Of a DNA stretch of 45,230 nucleotides, positions 37,051 to 44,525 are shown piece by piece. The stretch lies in NCBI GenBank assembly GCA_017467885.1, contig JAFUKC010000027.1, positions 1 through 45,230 of the forward strand, given 5' to 3'. Within the stretch, counting starts at the first letter, position 1, and every line of letters begins with the position of its first letter. The DNA is from Bacteroidaceae bacterium. GTDB lineage: Bacteria; Bacteroidota; Bacteroidia; Bacteroidales; Bacteroidaceae. The position numbers and the translations under genes are program-made. The notes under the pieces were generated by a model. That model was not told the origin of the DNA. It made no database searches and saw only the letters and a list, made by a program, of their open reading frames with translations.

Positions 37051-37749
37051 TCAATTATTACATTTCCTGTATTTGGGAGATAAATCGTAAGTTAAAAATA
37101 TCGAAAGAAAGGAGTAACTATCCTTATTCTTTGCTCCACTGCTGTTAATTCCATAAGGGTCGTCCAACACAGTACCGCTCTTTTCTGTCACATCCAACTT
37201 ATCACTTAAGCTGAAGCGAAACGACAATTCACAACCAAGATTGAAACGCGGTGCAAATTTATACTTCACTCCAAGGCCAAGCGGCACATTCATGGTAAAG
37301 ACATTTTCTGTAGGCTCGGGAGCAAAGGTAAACCCCAATCCACCGAATATGTAAGGAACAAGACGATGTGTTCGTTTGTAACCTGTACCCTCGCCATAAG
37401 CAAAGAAATTATATTCGAATTGAGCACCCAAATCGTATATGGTACGTGTAAACGAGGTGCCACCACCCGGAAAATCCGTTTCACCGCCTTCGGTTGTTCC
37501 CGAAATACCGGCTATAGAGAGATTTCCTTTTACAGCCATACGTGGATTTATATTGTAACGCCCTATTACACCACCCATTATATTCAGTTCCTTAAACAGC
37601 CCTGTATAATTGGCATCTCCAAGATAGTAACTTCCGCCAACCATACCACCCAATTCATATCGATACTCCAGTTCCTCGGCATGCAGAATCTCTGCCGAAC
37701 AAATCATTATGCCCGACAACAACACATTAAGGATTTTGGAGTTCTTCAT
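37051..37749 (-). CDS. DUF6089 family outer-membrane barrel
   Basis: A 232-residue exported protein. The signal peptide (about 1-24) ends ILHAEE. The mature part is a run of alternating strands rich in Gly and Tyr ([30 protein letters not shown]), typical of a small outer-membrane barrel. I recognise the Bacteroidota DUF6089 family, which is regularly found next to uppS-bamA. Function unknown; position suggests a role in outer-membrane biogenesis. Gaps of 15 bases before and 7 after tie it to DUF6242 and uppS. Confidence 0.78.
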   Translation of the reverse strand: MKNSKILNVLLSGIMICSAEILHAEELEYRYELGGMVGGSYYLGDANYTGLFKELNIMGGVIGRYNINPRMAVKGNLSIAGISGTTEGGETDFPGGGTSFTRTIYDLGAQFEYNFFAYGEGTGYKRTHRLVPYIFGGLGFTFAPEPTENVFTMNVPLGLGVKYKFAPRFNLGCELSFRFSLSDKLDVTEKSGTVLDDPYGINSSGAKNKDSYSFLSIFLTYDLSPKYRKCNN

Positions 37750-37764
37750 AGTGAAATACCGATA

Positions 37765-39123
37765 TTAGAAACCCAATCTGTTAATTCTTCCACACCAAGA
37801 CGAAGCATCATTACCACCAACAAACAACCAAATGCGATTCTGCCCATCAACAGCAACTGCAAAAGGCGCCTCATAGCCATTTATGGAAGCCGGCAATGAC
37901 ACACTGTTCGAATCGGCCGGCAACCATGTAAGGCCGTCATTGGAAGATGTATATACAACCGAGAAGGCGGCAACCTCTTTGCCGGCTACAACACCCGAAC
38001 CACCTATGGCATACAATACTCCGTCATATCTGAACACGGTAATATCGGAAATAGCCGGACATATATAACGCTCATCATTGTTGACATACTCTACCCACTT
38101 TTTTTCAGTAGAGAGAATACTCCACACTGTTGGTTGCATGGTATTGGGAGCACTACATCCCACAACCACATTTCGCAATATATTGGGATTAGTATGCAAT
38201 GGATATTCAACCGAAGATATACCATATAGTGGGAATCCCTCGGACTGTTGCTCTGATGCAACAAATGACACCCCATCGGTGCTGTATGTTACCTTGCCAT
38301 CCACTACAGCCCATAAACGACCTGTTGCATCCGAAGCCGAGACAAGCGCTTTAAAATTCCCCGAAGCTTCGCTTTTGGCCCAATCTGCACCATCGGACGA
38401 GATAAAAAGTGCCTCTTCGGCCACCAAATAGAATTTATTATTGAAACGCAACACTCCGCCCAATTCCGCAACATCGGGAAGCCCTGTTATATCAACCGTT
38501 TCTATTTCGTCTTTATTATCTATTACAAAAGATGAAAGTACACCCGAACCATCGTTCCTGCGACCGAAAAGAAACATTCTTTCATCGGCCACAATTGCAC
38601 GTTGAGGCTCATGCATCACAAGTTTTTCAACGCTGTTCCAAACCATGGAATCGGGATTGACCTTGTGTACATTGACACGAATCTCATATTCGCGGGCATT
38701 GGCGGCATCCAAAGATGTCACCAACAAACGTACCGGAGCCGTAAAATCAATTGAATCACTTGCTGCATAGGGGACATACGACAAAGACTCTTCATCGTAG
38801 TAATAGGCAAGCCCATCGCTCTCAACACCTGTGGGCACTTTTGTTACATCTGTTCCGTAGGGTAATGAATCGGGATTGTACACCATTGCCGTCTTCTGGT
38901 CTATCACAAAGGGGTAGTTCGAGGAGACAACCGTTTTTGTCGCAACCGAATCGGTTCCCGCAGCTGTTTTAACATGATAATAAGCCTTAAGATTGCTTAT
39001 CGAAAAAGAGCGCAACGCAGCATAAGGCGTAAGCTCTGTTTCAACAGAATCATCATCACTACATGATATATTCAATAAGCCAACAACGGCTGCAAGAAAA
39101 TATATAAATAAAAATTTCTTCAT
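37765..39123 (-). CDS. DUF6242 lipoprotein
   Basis: A 452-residue lipoprotein. I choose ATG 39123 (MKKFLFIYFLAAVVG) because the signal peptide then has normal shape and its lipobox is LLNISC; in-frame ATGs at 39135 and 39159 would add up to 12 polar residues. After the cysteine comes an acidic SDDDS stretch that can favour surface export in Bacteroidota. An Ig-like N-terminal part (about 30-150) is followed by kelch/sialidase-like repeats, for example YTSSNDGLTWLPADS and IWLFVGGNDASSW. I recognise DUF6242; function unknown. First gene of the envelope operon leading to murI. Confidence 0.78.
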   Translation of the reverse strand: MKKFLFIYFLAAVVGLLNISCSDDDSVETELTPYAALRSFSISNLKAYYHVKTAAGTDSVATKTVVSSNYPFVIDQKTAMVYNPDSLPYGTDVTKVPTGVESDGLAYYYDEESLSYVPYAASDSIDFTAPVRLLVTSLDAANAREYEIRVNVHKVNPDSMVWNSVEKLVMHEPQRAIVADERMFLFGRRNDGSGVLSSFVIDNKDEIETVDITGLPDVAELGGVLRFNNKFYLVAEEALFISSDGADWAKSEASGNFKALVSASDATGRLWAVVDGKVTYSTDGVSFVASEQQSEGFPLYGISSVEYPLHTNPNILRNVVVGCSAPNTMQPTVWSILSTEKKWVEYVNNDERYICPAISDITVFRYDGVLYAIGGSGVVAGKEVAAFSVVYTSSNDGLTWLPADSNSVSLPASINGYEAPFAVAVDGQNRIWLFVGGNDASSWCGRINRLGF

Positions 39124-39188
39124 AAACTCACACATTTCCACCACGCCATTAAACGACATAGTATCTTTATATACAAAAATTCAACTTA

Positions 39189-39196
39189 CAAAAATA
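39189..39196 (-). promoter_or_regulatory. -7 box of the DUF6242-uppS-bamA-murI operon
   Basis: Minus-strand TATTTTTG matches TAnnTTTG. A TTTA lies 23 bases upstream. The inferred leader to 39123 is about 60 bases. Confidence 0.45.
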
Positions 39197-39215
39197 GCAA
39201 CATTTTTTGGTATTA

Positions 39216-39272
39216 GCGATAAACCGAGTGTTATTTATACTAAAATATAGATTAAATAACGTTTTTTATCGC
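39216..39272. terminator. Two-part hairpin around the ribD stop codon
   Basis: Outer arms gcgataaa (39216-39223) and tttatcgc (39265-39272) and inner arms gttattta (39230-39237) and taaataac (39253-39260) nest in one structure. The outer right arm covers the ribD stop codon. Probably ends ribD transcription before the next promoter. Confidence 0.5.
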
Positions 39273-40327
39273 ATATAAAGTGATATTTTGTTACCAAAGC
39301 AGGTGAAAGATTCAGATTCAACGACATTACATAGAACCGGCGCCTGCACACCGCAACCGATAAAAAGCTCGGGATTATATTCAACCCTTGCAACATCCCA
39401 CAAATTCATATCGATAAACGATTGCAGAAGGGTTGCACCGCCCTCCACCAAAAGACTGTTGAGTTTAAGGGAGACAAGATGCTCCACAATTCCGGATAAG
39501 AGGTTTGTGGATGGATTCAATCTTACCTGTTCAACATTTTCACCGAATTTATCGGGCAATACGTTATATGTATATAAAACAGTAGGCAACGTTCCATCAA
39601 ACAGCTTAAGAGTGGATGGCAATATATTATTACGATCGACAACGAGACGCAATGGTACACGACCGCTCCAGTGTCTGACGGTAAGCGATGGGTCGTCGAG
39701 TAAGGCTGTACGCGTTCCTACAAGAATCGCATCATGCTCGCTGCGCAATTTATGCACAGCCACTTGCGAGCCGGCTGTTGATATTTGCAGTGGAACACCA
39801 GAATCACGATATGTATCTATGAAGCCATCGGCAGTCTGCGCCCATTTTAATGTAATAAAGGGACGACTCAATTTATGAAATGTAAAAAAATACCTGTTAA
39901 GAGCCACAGCCTCTTCGGAAAGAAGCCCAACCCGCACATCAATACCGGCATTACGCATACGGGCTATTCCACCACCATTTACAAGCGAATTATAATCGGT
40001 TGTTGCAACAACCACCCTAGGAATCTTGCACGATATTATCAATTCACAACAAGGCGGTGTTTTCCCATAGTGAGAACAGGGCTCAAGGCTGACATACATA
40101 GTAGATTGCGACAGCAATGACAAATCATTTTCACTCACCGAACGCACAGCATTAACTTCGGCATGCGCTTCACCGGCACGAATATGATAGCCCTCGCCTA
40201 TTATTCGGCCGTCACATACAATCACAGCCCCCACCATAGGATTAGGCGATGTACTGCCCCGACCGTTACGCGCCAACTGCAAACAACGGCTTATATAGAT
40301 TCTGTCTGTATCGGTAAAATGTTCCAT
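39266..40327 (-). CDS. ribD: Bifunctional riboflavin deaminase/reductase RibD
   Basis: A 353-residue enzyme for two steps of riboflavin synthesis: deamination of the pyrimidine intermediate and reduction of its ribosyl side chain. The N-terminal zinc deaminase domain (about 1-145) has HAEVNAV and PCSHYGKTPPCC. The C-terminal reductase domain (about 150-353) has FITLKWAQTADGFID and SLLVEGGATLLQSFI. The ATG at 40327 fits family alignments, yet the consensus promoter at 40336-40366 places the transcription start almost on it. No FMN riboswitch is visible, and no other rib genes are in the window. Confidence 0.94.
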   Translation of the reverse strand: MEHFTDTDRIYISRCLQLARNGRGSTSPNPMVGAVIVCDGRIIGEGYHIRAGEAHAEVNAVRSVSENDLSLLSQSTMYVSLEPCSHYGKTPPCCELIISCKIPRVVVATTDYNSLVNGGGIARMRNAGIDVRVGLLSEEAVALNRYFFTFHKLSRPFITLKWAQTADGFIDTYRDSGVPLQISTAGSQVAVHKLRSEHDAILVGTRTALLDDPSLTVRHWSGRVPLRLVVDRNNILPSTLKLFDGTLPTVLYTYNVLPDKFGENVEQVRLNPSTNLLSGIVEHLVSLKLNSLLVEGGATLLQSFIDMNLWDVARVEYNPELFIGCGVQAPVLCNVVESESFTCFGNKISLYMR

Positions 40328-40335
40328 AACTGATG

Positions 40336-40366
40336 CAAATATAAAGAAAGGCGAGTGGAGAACAAA
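40336..40366 (-). promoter_or_regulatory. Consensus ribD promoter
   Basis: Minus-strand TTTG (40363-40366), 19-base spacer, TATATTTG (40336-40343). It matches the Bacteroidota consensus in both boxes and spacing. The expected start point is within a few bases of the ribD ATG. Confidence 0.7.
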
Positions 40367-40400
40367 ATAAGTTTACTTATTTTTTATCCCGAGCCGCACC

Positions 40401-40428
40401 CTATATTCGAGCTTTAGCTCCAATATAG
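40401..40428. repeat. Hairpin in the ribD-sigma intergenic region
   Basis: ctatatt and gagct (40401-40413) pair with agctc and aatatag (40416-40428) around two bases, with a single C-C mismatch. It has no T-run and lies between the sigma gene's terminator and the ribD promoter. Role unknown. Confidence 0.5.
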
Positions 40429-40498
40429 CGATTTGTTTGCGAAAATACTATTTCAAACAGATGATTAATCATTTTTCTGCCAAATATGTAATATATTG

Positions 40499-40534
40499 AA
40501 TGTCGACAGAATAGAATCCTATTCTGTCGACATT
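40499..40534. terminator. 16-bp perfect hairpin after the sigma factor gene
   Basis: Arms 40499-40514 and 40519-40534 (aatgtcgacagaatag and its complement) with a 4-base loop, 40 bases beyond the stop codon. No U-tract follows, so termination is inferred from position. Confidence 0.6.
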
Positions 40535-40574
40535 GGATGACGTAACAATGTGTGCAACAACAATTTTTCCGTTA

Positions 40575-41081
40575 TTATAGCACAAAGTCTTTAAGTTCTT
40601 CTTGAAGTATATGGCGCGATAAGAATATGCGACTCTTTACAGTTCCCAATGGTAAATTCAGTTTCTCTGCAATCTCGCGGTATTTAAAGCCGCTTACATG
40701 CATGATGAAAGGAACGCGAATTTCTTCGGATAGCGAGTTAATCGCTTTCTTGATTTCTTTTACATCATAATCATTTTCAACAACATGCTCCTCTGATTCT
40801 GTTATTTGATTCAGCAGGAAAAGATTGTCGCTCGTGTCCACATAGGTTTGTTCTCGAAGCAATTTACGATAATTGTTAATGAACAGATTACGCATGATTG
40901 TAAGTATCCATCCTTTGAAGTTGGTACCTGCTACAAATTTGTCGCTATTGGCAAGAGCTTTGAGCGATGTTTCTTGAAGTAAATCATTGGCGTCATCTTT
41001 GTCATTGGTTAACTTGTAAGCAAACCGTTGTAATTCCGACTGAACCTCTAAAAGTTCTTTCCTAAATTTAGTCGTTTCCAT
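40575..41081 (-). CDS. ECF-type RNA polymerase sigma factor
   Basis: A 168-residue sigma-70 family factor with only regions 2 and 4. Region 2 is at about 15-80 (LQRFAYKLTNDKDDANDLLQET, NFKGWILTIMRNLF). Region 4 is at about 110-160 (FKYREIAEKLNLPLGTVKSRIF, a clear helix-turn-helix). I start at ATG 41081 (METTKFRKELLE); the frame reaches back to 41129 but the extra residues do not fit the family. No anti-sigma gene is adjacent, unlike the FecI/FecR pairs of polysaccharide loci. It diverges from the S24 regulator. Stress factors such as EcfO have this form, but I cannot assign it. Confidence 0.9.
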   Translation of the reverse strand: METTKFRKELLEVQSELQRFAYKLTNDKDDANDLLQETSLKALANSDKFVAGTNFKGWILTIMRNLFINNYRKLLREQTYVDTSDNLFLLNQITESEEHVVENDYDVKEIKKAINSLSEEIRVPFIMHVSGFKYREIAEKLNLPLGTVKSRIFLSRHILQEELKDFVL

Positions 41082-41227
41082 AATCTTTTTTTTAACAATG
41101 TCTAAAGTTGCTTGATAGTGGTGGCGCATGAAATTCTACATGCGTAAATTCGCCTAAAAGCGAGCAGCTGTTGAGAAAAATAATCCATTTTTCATTTGTT
41201 TTATTGTTTATATTAAGAATTTTGCTG

Positions 41228-41235
41228 TATCTTTG
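41228..41235 (+). promoter_or_regulatory. -7 box of the S24 regulator
   Basis: TATCTTTG with ATTG 21 bases upstream (41203-41206). Transcription should start near 41242, giving a leader of about 130 bases that includes the DnaA box and both inverted repeats. Confidence 0.55.
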
Positions 41236-41257
41236 TGCTTATAGACAGCATTATAAC

Positions 41258-41266
41258 TGTGGATAA
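41258..41266 (-). other. Perfect DnaA box
   Basis: The minus strand reads TTATCCACA, the strongest DnaA-binding nonamer. Only one perfect copy was found in this intergenic region. It is followed by an AT-rich stretch to 41372. Confidence 0.5.
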
Positions 41267-41309
41267 TTACAAAGACTCTGCAAAAATAAGAATTTAATTG
41301 ATACAAAAT

Positions 41310-41342
41310 AAGAAATATCAAGAATTAATTCTTGTATTTCTT
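41310..41342. promoter_or_regulatory. Long imperfect inverted repeat in the S24 regulator leader
   Basis: aagaaata-t-caagaa pairs with ttcttg-tatttctt around ttaa, a 14-bp stem with one bulged base. It ends 30 bases before the start codon. It could be an operator for the regulator or an RNA hairpin controlling its translation. Confidence 0.4.
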
Positions 41343-41346
41343 AATA

Positions 41347-41363
41347 TTTAGATTAAATCTAAA
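41347..41363. promoter_or_regulatory. Palindrome next to the S24 regulator start
   Basis: tttagattaaatctaaa, 8-base arms around one base, nine bases before the ATG. A site of this kind is a likely autoregulatory operator of a LexA-like repressor; binding is not shown. Confidence 0.4.
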
Positions 41364-41372
41364 CAATAGATT

Positions 41373-42059
41373 ATGCAAACGACTGTACAACAACGACTTA
41401 TTCAATTTATAGACTATAAGAATTTGAGCAAAAATGCTTTTGAATCAATATGCGGCTTATCAAAAAGATATGTAAGCAACTTACACGGCATCCCCGGGGC
41501 ACGTGTTATTAAGAGTATCAGTCTTAAATTTCCCGAGTTAAACATTGCATGGCTTGTTAGCGGTGAAGGCGATATGATAAAAAGGGCAAGTTTAGACTCT
41601 AATGCAGAGGAGCCTGTATTTATCGAAGCTGAAACGGCAGAAATGAATATGGCTCGTGCTCCTATTTTGCCAACACTTATAGCCAATCGTCCTAATCTTG
41701 ATATACTCGACTATATTCGTAGGAATTCCAACGAAATTGAACGTTCACGTTTAATAGTATTAGATACACCTATTGATTTGTGGCATATGGTAAGAGATGA
41801 GTCTCTAATGCCGGTATTCCGCATCGGTGATAAAGTTGCATTGCTTTCTTGCACAAGAGGCGAGGAAAATATAATACCTGGTAAACTCTATGCAATAGAT
41901 ACAATCAGTAACGGTTTAATATTGCGTAAACTTTATCCTCAAGAGGACCACTATATAGCAAGATCGTTTAATGAAGTTGCATATCCCGATTTTACGATTA
42001 CAAACTCGGACATCATACGGATATATCGGGTGGTTTTTATGGGGCGTAGCATATTATAA
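41373..42059 (+). CDS. LexA-like S24 family transcriptional regulator
   Basis: A 228-residue protein. Residues about 1-65 form a helix-turn-helix of the phage-repressor type (LSKNAFESICGLSKRYVSNL). Residues about 130-225 form a LexA/S24 peptidase domain: the nucleophile serine in RDESLMPVFRIGDKVAL and a candidate catalytic lysine in LILRKLYP. No clear Ala-Gly cleavage site is visible in the linker, so self-cleavage is uncertain. Related proteins are often annotated as CI-like repressors, but no phage genes are nearby. It diverges from the sigma factor and has two palindromes in its leader. Confidence 0.82.
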   Translation: MQTTVQQRLIQFIDYKNLSKNAFESICGLSKRYVSNLHGIPGARVIKSISLKFPELNIAWLVSGEGDMIKRASLDSNAEEPVFIEAETAEMNMARAPILPTLIANRPNLDILDYIRRNSNEIERSRLIVLDTPIDLWHMVRDESLMPVFRIGDKVALLSCTRGEENIIPGKLYAIDTISNGLILRKLYPQEDHYIARSFNEVAYPDFTITNSDIIRIYRVVFMGRSIL

Positions 42060-42131
42060 ATATGTACAGCCTTATGGCGAACTCTGTGTTTTGTTAATGC
42101 GGAGTGGCTTAAGAATGCATACAATTTTTTC

Positions 42132-42638
42132 TTAATTCTGTATGACAACCTTCGTCCCATCGCGAAAGACGCGGTAGCGCCATAATCTGCGCGATTTGCC
42201 TTCGATTGTTATTCCTCCGCTGTTGAGGTCGAATTTGCTGTTGCAATTGTAACAGCTTGCATGCCCTATGTCGTTAAGTTCTAATCGGTAGCGTGCCATG
42301 TCGCAATTGGGACATGCCCAGTCGTATGCCCAAATGTTGCCGTCGCCCATCGACGGGGTGCCTATGATTAATCCGCCAAGGCCGTAGAAAAATTGCTGTC
42401 TTGCCTCTTGCTCGCTTAGTTGTATGGTGTGTGTGACTCCAAAAACATCGATTACCTCGTATGATACGTTGTTTTTCCTTCTTACGGTGATGTATTCGCC
42501 GAAACTGCTTGCCTGATTGAATGGCGAGTATGTTTCGTCGTATGAGAAAAACACCGAGTAGCCCGAATAGGGAGTCTCTTCGTCGCATGCAGATATTGTC
42601 AGCAGCGTAATCAGCAGGGTGAATATTTTTTTTGTCAT
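42132..42638 (-). CDS. Lipoprotein with four-cysteine Rieske-like segment
   Basis: A 168-residue lipoprotein, lipobox LLTISAC with Cys18. Residues 20-105 have no recognisable fold. Residues 109-141 hold CPNC (109-112) and CYNCNSKFDLNSGG (129-142). The second block resembles Rieske box 2 (C-P-x-H-G-S-x-F-D) with the histidine replaced by cysteine, and the first replaces the C-x-H box. All four ligands would then be cysteine, as in rubredoxin or a zinc ribbon. Whether it binds iron, a cluster or zinc cannot be told. It is flanked by the argH terminator upstream and converges on the S24 regulator. Confidence 0.7.
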   Translation of the reverse strand: MTKKIFTLLITLLTISACDEETPYSGYSVFFSYDETYSPFNQASSFGEYITVRRKNNVSYEVIDVFGVTHTIQLSEQEARQQFFYGLGGLIIGTPSMGDGNIWAYDWACPNCDMARYRLELNDIGHASCYNCNSKFDLNSGGITIEGKSRRLWRYRVFRDGTKVVIQN

Positions 42639-42660
42639 CGGTTAGCCTTTATACAAATAA

Positions 42661-42702
42661 AACGCAAAGAGCCGTCGGTTATTGCTTGCGATTCTTTGCG
42701 TT
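42661..42702. terminator. Hairpin after argH
   Basis: aacgcaaaga (42661-42670) pairs with tctttgcgtt (42693-42702). It lies 28 bases beyond the argH stop and 22 bases before the next minus-strand gene; the minus strand continues ttatttg. Probable terminator of pyrE-SRPBCC-argH. Confidence 0.6.
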
Positions 42703-42730
42703 AATGATTTTTTTGTTTTGTCATCACCTG

Positions 42731-44071
42731 TTAGGCGTTAAGCAGGGTTCGTTCGGCTTTAATAGCTTTTTCAAAGTCCATGGAATAGTATATGCTGTAC
42801 ATATATTCTTTTATATGATCGTTGTACAGGTTGCCGATGCTGCCTTCGTGGGTGTGACGTATGTTTTTGTCAGCTTCAAATGTTCCGGCTTCAATTGCCA
42901 GGCCCACCTGCTTGTATGCGTCGCGGAAGGGAACTCCATTGCTTGCCAAGCGGTTTACCTCCTCCACGCTGAACATGAGGTCGTAGCGTTTGTCGTCTAA
43001 AATATTCTTGTTTACTTCGATGCGCTCGATGATGTATGTTGCCATCTTTATGCAATCTTTCAACTCGGTGAATGCAGGAAGGAACAACTCCTTTATTATC
43101 TGAAGGTCGCGAAAATATCCTGTCGGCAAGTTGTTCATTATCATTATTATATCCGTTGGTAATGCCTGCAGACGATTGCATTTTGCACGCAACAGCTCAA
43201 ATACATCGGGGTTCTTTTTGTGCGGCATAATGCTCGAACCGGTGGTGCACTCTGCCGGCAAGGTGATAAAACCGAAGTTCTGCGAGTTGAACATGCAGGC
43301 GTCAAATGCCATTTTTGCCAAGGTGCCGGCAACGCTTGCAAGTGCGTAGGCTATGTTGCGTTCGCATTTTCCGCGTCCCATCTGTGCATACACCACATTG
43401 TAGTTCATCGAGTCGAACCCGAGTAGTTCGGTGGTCATTGTGCGGTTGAGTGGGAATGATGAACCATAACCGGCTGCCGAGCCAAGAGGATTGCGGTTAC
43501 ACATGTTGTATGCTGCTTGCAGGAAGAGCATATCATCGGCAAGGCTTTCGGCGTATGCACCGAACCACAAACCGAATGATGATGGCATTGCTACCTGCAG
43601 GTGTGTGTATCCGGGCATAAGAATATCCTTGTGGTTGTTGCTTTGCTCAATAAGTGTGTCAAAGAGTTCCTTTACAGCCTTGCACACATCCTGCACCTCT
43701 TTGCGGGTGAACAGTTTCAGGTCGAGTAGTACTTGGTCGTTGCGCGAACGGCCGCTGTGTATCTTTTTACCTGTATCGCCAAGTTTGCGGGTAAGCATAA
43801 GTTCCACCTGCGAGTGTACATCTTCCACTCCCTCCTCGATTACAAATTCGCCACGTTCGGCAACTGCGTATATGTTGCGCAACTCCTCATGAAGCATGTT
43901 CATTTCGTCGCGGGTAAGCATGCCGATGCTTTCGAGCATGGTGCTGTGTGCTATGGAACCGAGAATGTCGTAGCGTGCCAGCAACAGGTCGAGTTCTCTG
44001 TCAAGTCCTACGGTGAAACGCTCTATCTCAGGGTTTATGTTACTGTTTTTATCCCAAAGTTTTTTTGCCAT
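42731..44071 (-). CDS. argH: Argininosuccinate lyase
   Basis: A 446-residue enzyme splitting argininosuccinate into arginine and fumarate, the last step of arginine synthesis. The superfamily signature is present as GSSIMPHKKNPDVFELLRAK near residue 275, with HSRSRNDQV-type segment IHSGRSRNDQVLLDLKLF near 105 and the catalytic histidine region GYTHLQVAMPSSFG. Length is close to the usual 450-460. It starts 15 bases after the SRPBCC gene. Its fumarate product is a substrate of the fumarase encoded in the window, though the two are not linked. Confidence 0.96.
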   Translation of the reverse strand: MAKKLWDKNSNINPEIERFTVGLDRELDLLLARYDILGSIAHSTMLESIGMLTRDEMNMLHEELRNIYAVAERGEFVIEEGVEDVHSQVELMLTRKLGDTGKKIHSGRSRNDQVLLDLKLFTRKEVQDVCKAVKELFDTLIEQSNNHKDILMPGYTHLQVAMPSSFGLWFGAYAESLADDMLFLQAAYNMCNRNPLGSAAGYGSSFPLNRTMTTELLGFDSMNYNVVYAQMGRGKCERNIAYALASVAGTLAKMAFDACMFNSQNFGFITLPAECTTGSSIMPHKKNPDVFELLRAKCNRLQALPTDIIMIMNNLPTGYFRDLQIIKELFLPAFTELKDCIKMATYIIERIEVNKNILDDKRYDLMFSVEEVNRLASNGVPFRDAYKQVGLAIEAGTFEADKNIRHTHEGSIGNLYNDHIKEYMYSIYYSMDFEKAIKAERTLLNA

Positions 44072-44086
44072 TTTCAGTAGCCTCTT

Positions 44087-44497
44087 TTAGTATTCGATAA
44101 GTGAAAGAATTTCGGCCATCTTCTCCAATCCCTCTTTTACGGGTTTTTCTATCATGCCCCGAAGCATGAAGTTTACCTCTACTTTTGCTACAACACGCAT
44201 CTTCGATGCATTATCGCCATCCGGAATAATCTGTATCCACAGGTTCGCAGGAACGGGTGAGCCTGCACCCTCGAATTTTATACACTTGGGTTTTTCGCGC
44301 TCAACAATTCTAATGGTAACCTTACCAAATTTCGGTACATCGATTGTGGCCTGATCGCGGTCGTATTCCAGGTCTTTTATTTTATCCTCGGGCAATTTGC
44401 CTTTCAGCATCTCGAGGTTGTTCAAATCCTCTAATTTGGCGTATACTCTCTCTTGCGGACATGGTATCAGTTTTACGCTGCTTTCGTATTGGCTCAT
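44087..44497 (-). CDS. SRPBCC family protein
   Basis: A 136-residue protein of the START/Bet v 1-like (SRPBCC) superfamily. The N-terminal SSVKLIPCPQERVYAKLEDLNNL helix and repeated antiparallel strands are visible, ending in a long C-terminal helix (MIEKPVKEGLEKMAEILSLIEY). The fold binds hydrophobic ligands in a deep cavity; the ligand is unknown. It sits between pyrE (28-base gap) and argH (15-base gap), a conserved arrangement in Bacteroidales, without an obvious link to either pathway. Confidence 0.85.
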   Translation of the reverse strand: MSQYESSVKLIPCPQERVYAKLEDLNNLEMLKGKLPEDKIKDLEYDRDQATIDVPKFGKVTIRIVEREKPKCIKFEGAGSPVPANLWIQIIPDGDNASKMRVVAKVEVNFMLRGMIEKPVKEGLEKMAEILSLIEY

Positions 44498-44525
44498 GGA
44501 TTATAGTTATATGTGTGGTAATCTG

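Noticed and set aside
41373-42059. S24 regulator as a prophage CI repressor marking a prophage
   Set aside because: Neighbouring genes are chromosomal housekeeping genes, and no structural, lysis or integrase genes are present; the muramidase is about 38 kb away.
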